A stretch of 7,761 nt of DNA from an uncultured Oscillospiraceae bacterium (GTDB taxonomy: Bacteria > Bacillota > Clostridia > Oscillospirales > Oscillospiraceae). The position numbers and the translations under genes were made by a program. The DNA lies in assembly GCA_937915075.1 (NCBI GenBank), contig CALDMA010000010.1, positions 1 through 7,761 of the forward strand, written 5' to 3'. Numbering within the stretch: the first letter of the stretch is position 1; every line of letters starts with the position of its first letter. This document shows, in pieces, positions 5,037 to 7,761 of this stretch. The notes beneath the pieces were generated by a model, which was not told the DNA's origin, searched no databases, and saw nothing but the letters and a program-made list of their open reading frames with translations.

Positions 5037-7436
5037 TTATCTACCGCAGCAGCCGCCGACCCAGGCATTGATCTCCGTGCGGCCGATGATCTCGTCCTGT
5101 GTTTCCTTGCCGAGCTCAACGAAAAATGCGGTATAGCCCGCAACACGAATCAGCAGATCGCGGTGCTTGTCGGGATGTGCCTGTGCATCGAGCAGCGTAT
5201 TGCGGTCCACGCAGTTGACCTGCGCATGATAGACATCCAGCGTGCTCATGGTCTTGATGAGGTTCATGGCGTGTGCGATGCCGTCCTCGCCCTTGAGCAT
5301 CTCAGGTTCAAACTTCATGTTGAGCTGCGTGCCCTGCGTATAGCGGGCGTGCGGAATGCAGCTGACAGACTTGAGCAGTGCCGTAGGACCGTTGACATCC
5401 GTTCCGCCGGTCGCACCGATACCGTCGGTGAGCGGCGTCCCAGCATTGCGTCCGGAGGGCAGCGCACCGACCCACTGTCCGATGGGCGTGTTGCCAGACA
5501 CCGGAAGCATACCGCAGGTCATCTTGCCGAACTTCGTATCGTATGTCTCAAACTGGTCAACCACATGGGTAAAGATCTCGCCCACGCAGAAGTCTGCGCG
5601 CTCGTCATCGTTGCCGTACTTGGGGGCGGCAAGGCACATGGCCTGCACGTCCTCGTAGCCCTCGAAATTCGCATCCAGTGCTTTGATGAGGCGATCCATC
5701 GTGAGCTTCTTTTCGTCGTACACAAGATACTTGACAGCAGCAATGGAGTTTACGATGTCCGCCTGACCGACGGTAATCACGCCGCCGCCCACCGTATACT
5801 TGGCAGCACCGGGCTGGCTGTAATCCTTGCCGACCTCCATGCAATGCGGGAAGCCGAGCGACAGCGCCGGCACAGGACGGTAATTCATGCTCAGATAGTC
5901 AAGCAGCTGGTCGCCGGACGTAATGGCGTCTACCACATAGTTGATGTGCGTCTTAACAGCATTGAAGAATTCTTCAAACGTCTTGAAATTGCGCGGGTCT
6001 CCGGTATGAACGGACACCTGCTCGCCGGTGATACGGCTCTTGCCGTCGTTGAGCGCCAGTTCGACCATTGCGCCCATGTTGATATCCGCGATATCCGTGT
6101 ATTCCTTGAGACGGCCGGAGAGGTTGGTCTCCACGCAGCCGCAGGGGTTCCAGTCCCACGCCTCGCTCAGCGGCACGCCCTTGTTGAGCATCATGCGGAT
6201 GCCCACATCGTTGGCGTAGATAGCGGGCATGGTCAGGCCCATACCGATCGCCTCGACCGCCTTGTGCAGCAGCGAATCGGGGTTTTTGGCAATGCTGTAG
6301 GTAACAGAGAGATTCGGCTCCTTGAACTTCACGTCCATTGTCGCTTGGATCATCATGTAGGAAAGCTCGTTCGTCGCATCGTTGCCGTATTGATCGATAC
6401 CGCCGCAGCTCGTCTGCACGGTGATGCAGTAGCCGGCTGCATACTGCGCGGTGACCTCATCCTGGAACAGGGACATCTCCGCGATCTTGATCCACAGGCA
6501 GTCAAGCAGCTCCTGCGCATCGTCATCGGTCAGGATACCGGCTTCCTTGTCCGCTTTGTAGAAGGGATAGAGATACTGGTCAAGGCGGCCGAGGTTGTAG
6601 GACGAAGCGTTCTGCTCCATATAGCAGGCATACTCATAGGAAAGGATGGACTGGCAAGCCTCATAGAAATTGCGCGCGGGATGCTCCGGCACCCAACGGC
6701 AGACCTCTGCGATCTTGAGCAGCTCCGCTCTGCGCTTTTCGTCCTTGCATTCGCCGGCCATCTTTTCGGCAAGGTCGGCATGACGGTGCGAGAGGTGAAT
6801 GATCGCGTCGGCGACCATGATCTCGGATCTGTAAAAGAAAGACTTCTCCAGATCGCCGGGGACAGCGTCATCCAGCTTGGCAAGCGCTTCCTCCGCCTCC
6901 GCCTTGATACCGCCGATGCCCTTGGCAAGCAGGAGTCTCCAGTCGACCGTGGTCTCGCCATAGCCGCGGACGGCCTTGCGGTCAATAAAGATCGCACCGT
7001 TGGCGCGCAGCTTCTTCACGTCCTCGGGCAGCATCAGGTTCCAGCGGTCAAGCACGCACTTGTTCTTCCAGTAGTCCTTCACGTCCTCGAGATAGACCTT
7101 CTTGCCCTCTTCGCTGAGATAGAATGGGTCAAACGGACGGGTGCTGATGGTGTCCACTTCTTTTTCGATGACGCCGGAAGCGCTGTCGGGGTTCAGGATA
7201 CCGCAGCGGGGCTTGAAGCCAACGCCGCCTACCAGCAGCTCGTGATCCTGAATGTAGATCTGCTTGCGCTCGCATTCGTACTTGTAGCCCGTCGCCTTTT
7301 GAATGATCCACGGCTGGCCCTCAGTATCCTTGAAACCCTCGGTGACGTATTTGGCGTTATATACGTCCATGTCCACACGGGTCGCCAGATACTGCTGACG
7401 CAGCGCTTCGATCCTATCAAGGTATGCTTTTGCCAT
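5037..7436 (-). CDS. Glycyl radical enzyme of the lyase/dehydratase group, substrate unknown
   Basis: A 799-aa cytosolic, oxygen-sensitive enzyme. The PFL-like domain spans most of the protein and ends in the glycyl radical domain. The radical motif RVAGY is at 764-768 with G767 the radical site; the thiyl cysteine is C434 in GCVET (433-437), with E436 the usual partner acid of the Cys-x-Glu lyases and dehydratases. Other family landmarks are GRLDQY (283-288), GGARYN-like GAAKYT (543-548), LDANFEGYE (587-595) and DEIIGRTE (781-788). The GCVET form and length (about 790-800 aa) recall hydroxyproline dehydratase HypD, but where HypD (from memory) has D278 this protein has S278, and the Gly-His of the GHT motif is replaced by E161-T162. 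Choline lyase CutC has GCVEP and a different pocket. Ten residues follow the usual RTE end, closing in CCGR. GGAGGAG lies seven bases before the ATG. As first gene of the operon, followed by its activase and a BCCT carrier, it probably cleaves or dehydrates the imported compound. Enzyme class is certain; substrate is not. Confidence 0.95.
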   Translation of the reverse strand: MAKAYLDRIEALRQQYLATRVDMDVYNAKYVTEGFKDTEGQPWIIQKATGYKYECERKQIYIQDHELLVGGVGFKPRCGILNPDSASGVIEKEVDTISTRPFDPFYLSEEGKKVYLEDVKDYWKNKCVLDRWNLMLPEDVKKLRANGAIFIDRKAVRGYGETTVDWRLLLAKGIGGIKAEAEEALAKLDDAVPGDLEKSFFYRSEIMVADAIIHLSHRHADLAEKMAGECKDEKRRAELLKIAEVCRWVPEHPARNFYEACQSILSYEYACYMEQNASSYNLGRLDQYLYPFYKADKEAGILTDDDAQELLDCLWIKIAEMSLFQDEVTAQYAAGYCITVQTSCGGIDQYGNDATNELSYMMIQATMDVKFKEPNLSVTYSIAKNPDSLLHKAVEAIGMGLTMPAIYANDVGIRMMLNKGVPLSEAWDWNPCGCVETNLSGRLKEYTDIADINMGAMVELALNDGKSRITGEQVSVHTGDPRNFKTFEEFFNAVKTHINYVVDAITSGDQLLDYLSMNYRPVPALSLGFPHCMEVGKDYSQPGAAKYTVGGGVITVGQADIVNSIAAVKYLVYDEKKLTMDRLIKALDANFEGYEDVQAMCLAAPKYGNDDERADFCVGEIFTHVVDQFETYDTKFGKMTCGMLPVSGNTPIGQWVGALPSGRNAGTPLTDGIGATGGTDVNGPTALLKSVSCIPHARYTQGTQLNMKFEPEMLKGEDGIAHAMNLIKTMSTLDVYHAQVNCVDRNTLLDAQAHPDKHRDLLIRVAGYTAFFVELGKETQDEIIGRTEINAWVGGCCGR

Positions 7437-7492
7437 ATCAAGACTCCTCCTTATGCTCGCCTGTTACGAGAAAGTAACCGGCTGAACTTTCT

Positions 7493-7520
7493 AATTTATG
7501 AAAAGCAATTACTGTGCCAA
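7493..7520 (-). promoter_or_regulatory. Possible sigma-70-type promoter of the radical enzyme operon
   Basis: On the minus strand TTGGCA (7520-7515) matches the -35 consensus at five of six positions, and 16 bases later TAAATT (7498-7493) matches the -10 consensus at four of six. It would start transcription about 50 bases before the ATG at 7436. The match is moderate and the region is AT-rich, so chance similarity is possible. Confidence 0.35.
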
Positions 7521-7648
7521 TCTCAGCTTTCCATTTGCTAATTTTCTGTAAATTTGTTAATATCGCACTTTTTCGCTTTTGTTCGACCCTTAATCTCTGC
7601 TTTTTCACAGCACAATTTTGGTTAAAGTTACAAAAGCGCCACGCTGTA

Positions 7649-7664
7649 GTTAAATCTATTTAAC
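7649..7664. repeat. Inverted repeat GTTAAAT-CT-ATTTAAC, possible operator
   Basis: Perfect 7-bp arms around a 2-bp centre. It is nested inside an outer pair, CGCTGT (7642-7647) and ACAGCG (7673-7678). A further GTTAAA is at 7621-7626, 28 bp away in the same orientation as the left arm, and another, on the minus strand, in the AraC-BCCT gap (ATTTAAC near 3348-3354). It may bind a regulator; this is inference. Confidence 0.4.
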
Positions 7665-7685
7665 CGTTTTGAACAGCGCGAAAAG

Positions 7686-7701
7686 TGCAAAATATTTTGC
7701 A
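7686..7701. promoter_or_regulatory. Perfect 16-bp palindrome TGCAAAATATTTTGCA, likely operator (copy 1)
   Basis: Each half is the exact reverse complement of the other, without a spacer. A second copy of the 14-bp core is centred 29 bp further from the gene. Duplicated exact palindromes upstream of an operon are typical of a dimeric regulator's binding sites; the protein that would bind is not identified. Confidence 0.55.
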
Positions 7702-7715
7702 TACTCTTTGCGCCC

Positions 7716-7729
7716 GCAAAATATTTTGC
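7716..7729. promoter_or_regulatory. 14-bp palindrome GCAAAATATTTTGC, likely operator (copy 2)
   Basis: This copy is identical to the central 14 bases of the palindrome at 7686-7701; the outer pair (C7715/A7730) does not match. Centre-to-centre spacing is 29 bp, slightly under three helical turns, so two bound dimers would sit on nearly the same face of the DNA. Confidence 0.55.
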
Positions 7730-7761
7730 AGGAATAAAAATTGTGCAGCAGGCCCAAGGGA

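Larger units (their letters stand above)
7437..7761. other. Non-coding regulatory region upstream of the radical enzyme operon
   Basis: This AT-rich stretch reaches the window edge and contains no credible coding frame; the only long frame crossing part of it is the antisense shadow of the radical enzyme gene. It holds a possible promoter near the gene (7493-7520), a small alternative-hairpin zone in the expected leader (GTTAC 7463-7467 with GTAAC 7474-7478, or AGAAAGT 7469-7475 with ACTTTCT 7486-7492), an inverted repeat at 7649-7664, and two near-identical palindromes at 7686-7730. No tRNA or known riboswitch was recognised. Confidence 0.6.

Noticed and set aside
5037..7436. Assignment of the radical enzyme as choline TMA-lyase CutC, on the strength of the BCCT neighbour
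   Set aside because: The active-site motif is GCVET rather than GCVEP, the position equivalent to the CutC pocket Tyr appears to be D451, and no microcompartment or aldehyde/alcohol genes are present.
5037..7436. Assignment as trans-4-hydroxyproline dehydratase HypD
   Set aside because: Length and GCVET fit, but the residues recalled as essential for hydroxyproline binding (Asp278 and the His of GHT) are Ser and Thr here, and no pyrroline-carboxylate reductase gene is seen.
4890..7541. 883-codon open frame on the plus strand
   Set aside because: It lies antisense to the glycyl radical enzyme gene, whose motifs, ribosome site and neighbours are clear. The long open frame follows from GC-rich codon use; its translation resembles no family.

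Overview
The window looks like chromosomal DNA of a strictly anaerobic Gram-positive bacterium, most likely an Oscillospirales/Clostridia gut-type organism. The reasons are moderately high GC, strong AGGAGG-type Shine-Dalgarno sites before every gene, an oxygen-sensitive glycyl radical enzyme and an Nfn-type ferredoxin:NADP oxidoreductase. The taxonomic call is inference. All six real genes lie on the minus strand, so transcription runs from high to low coordinates. The long plus-strand open frames, including one of 883 codons opposite the radical enzyme, are shadows of these genes.

Layout in the direction of transcription: a 325-bp non-coding region (7437-7761) with several perfect or near-perfect palindromes and a possible promoter; a 799-aa glycyl radical enzyme (7436-5037); a 140-bp gap with two stem-loops; its radical-SAM activating enzyme (4896-4102); an AraC-family regulator (4080-3364); a BCCT-family transporter (3283-1658); a 167-bp gap with a 15-bp perfect inverted repeat (1544-1575); then nfnA (1490-648) and the first 215 codons of nfnB, cut by the window edge (646-1).

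The first four genes read as one catabolic operon. BCCT carriers usually move betaine-, choline- or carnitine-like zwitterions and cations, the radical enzyme would break a C-N, C-O, C-S or C-C bond in the imported compound, the activase installs the glycyl radical, and the AraC protein probably senses the substrate. The substrate is not identifiable. The enzyme has the Cys-x-Glu and glycyl-radical motifs of the lyase/dehydratase group, but it lacks the GCVEP form of choline lyase and key residues recalled for hydroxyproline dehydratase. The transporter has an altered aromatic cage, and the activase lacks the ferredoxin-like domain usual for its type. Together these suggest an undescribed GRE/BCCT pathway for a betaine-like or otherwise zwitterionic compound. 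NfnAB, next to it, balances NADH, NADPH and ferredoxin pools. It could supply low-potential electrons to the activase but may simply be a housekeeping neighbour; its coding sequence appears more GC-rich than the regulator and transporter genes.
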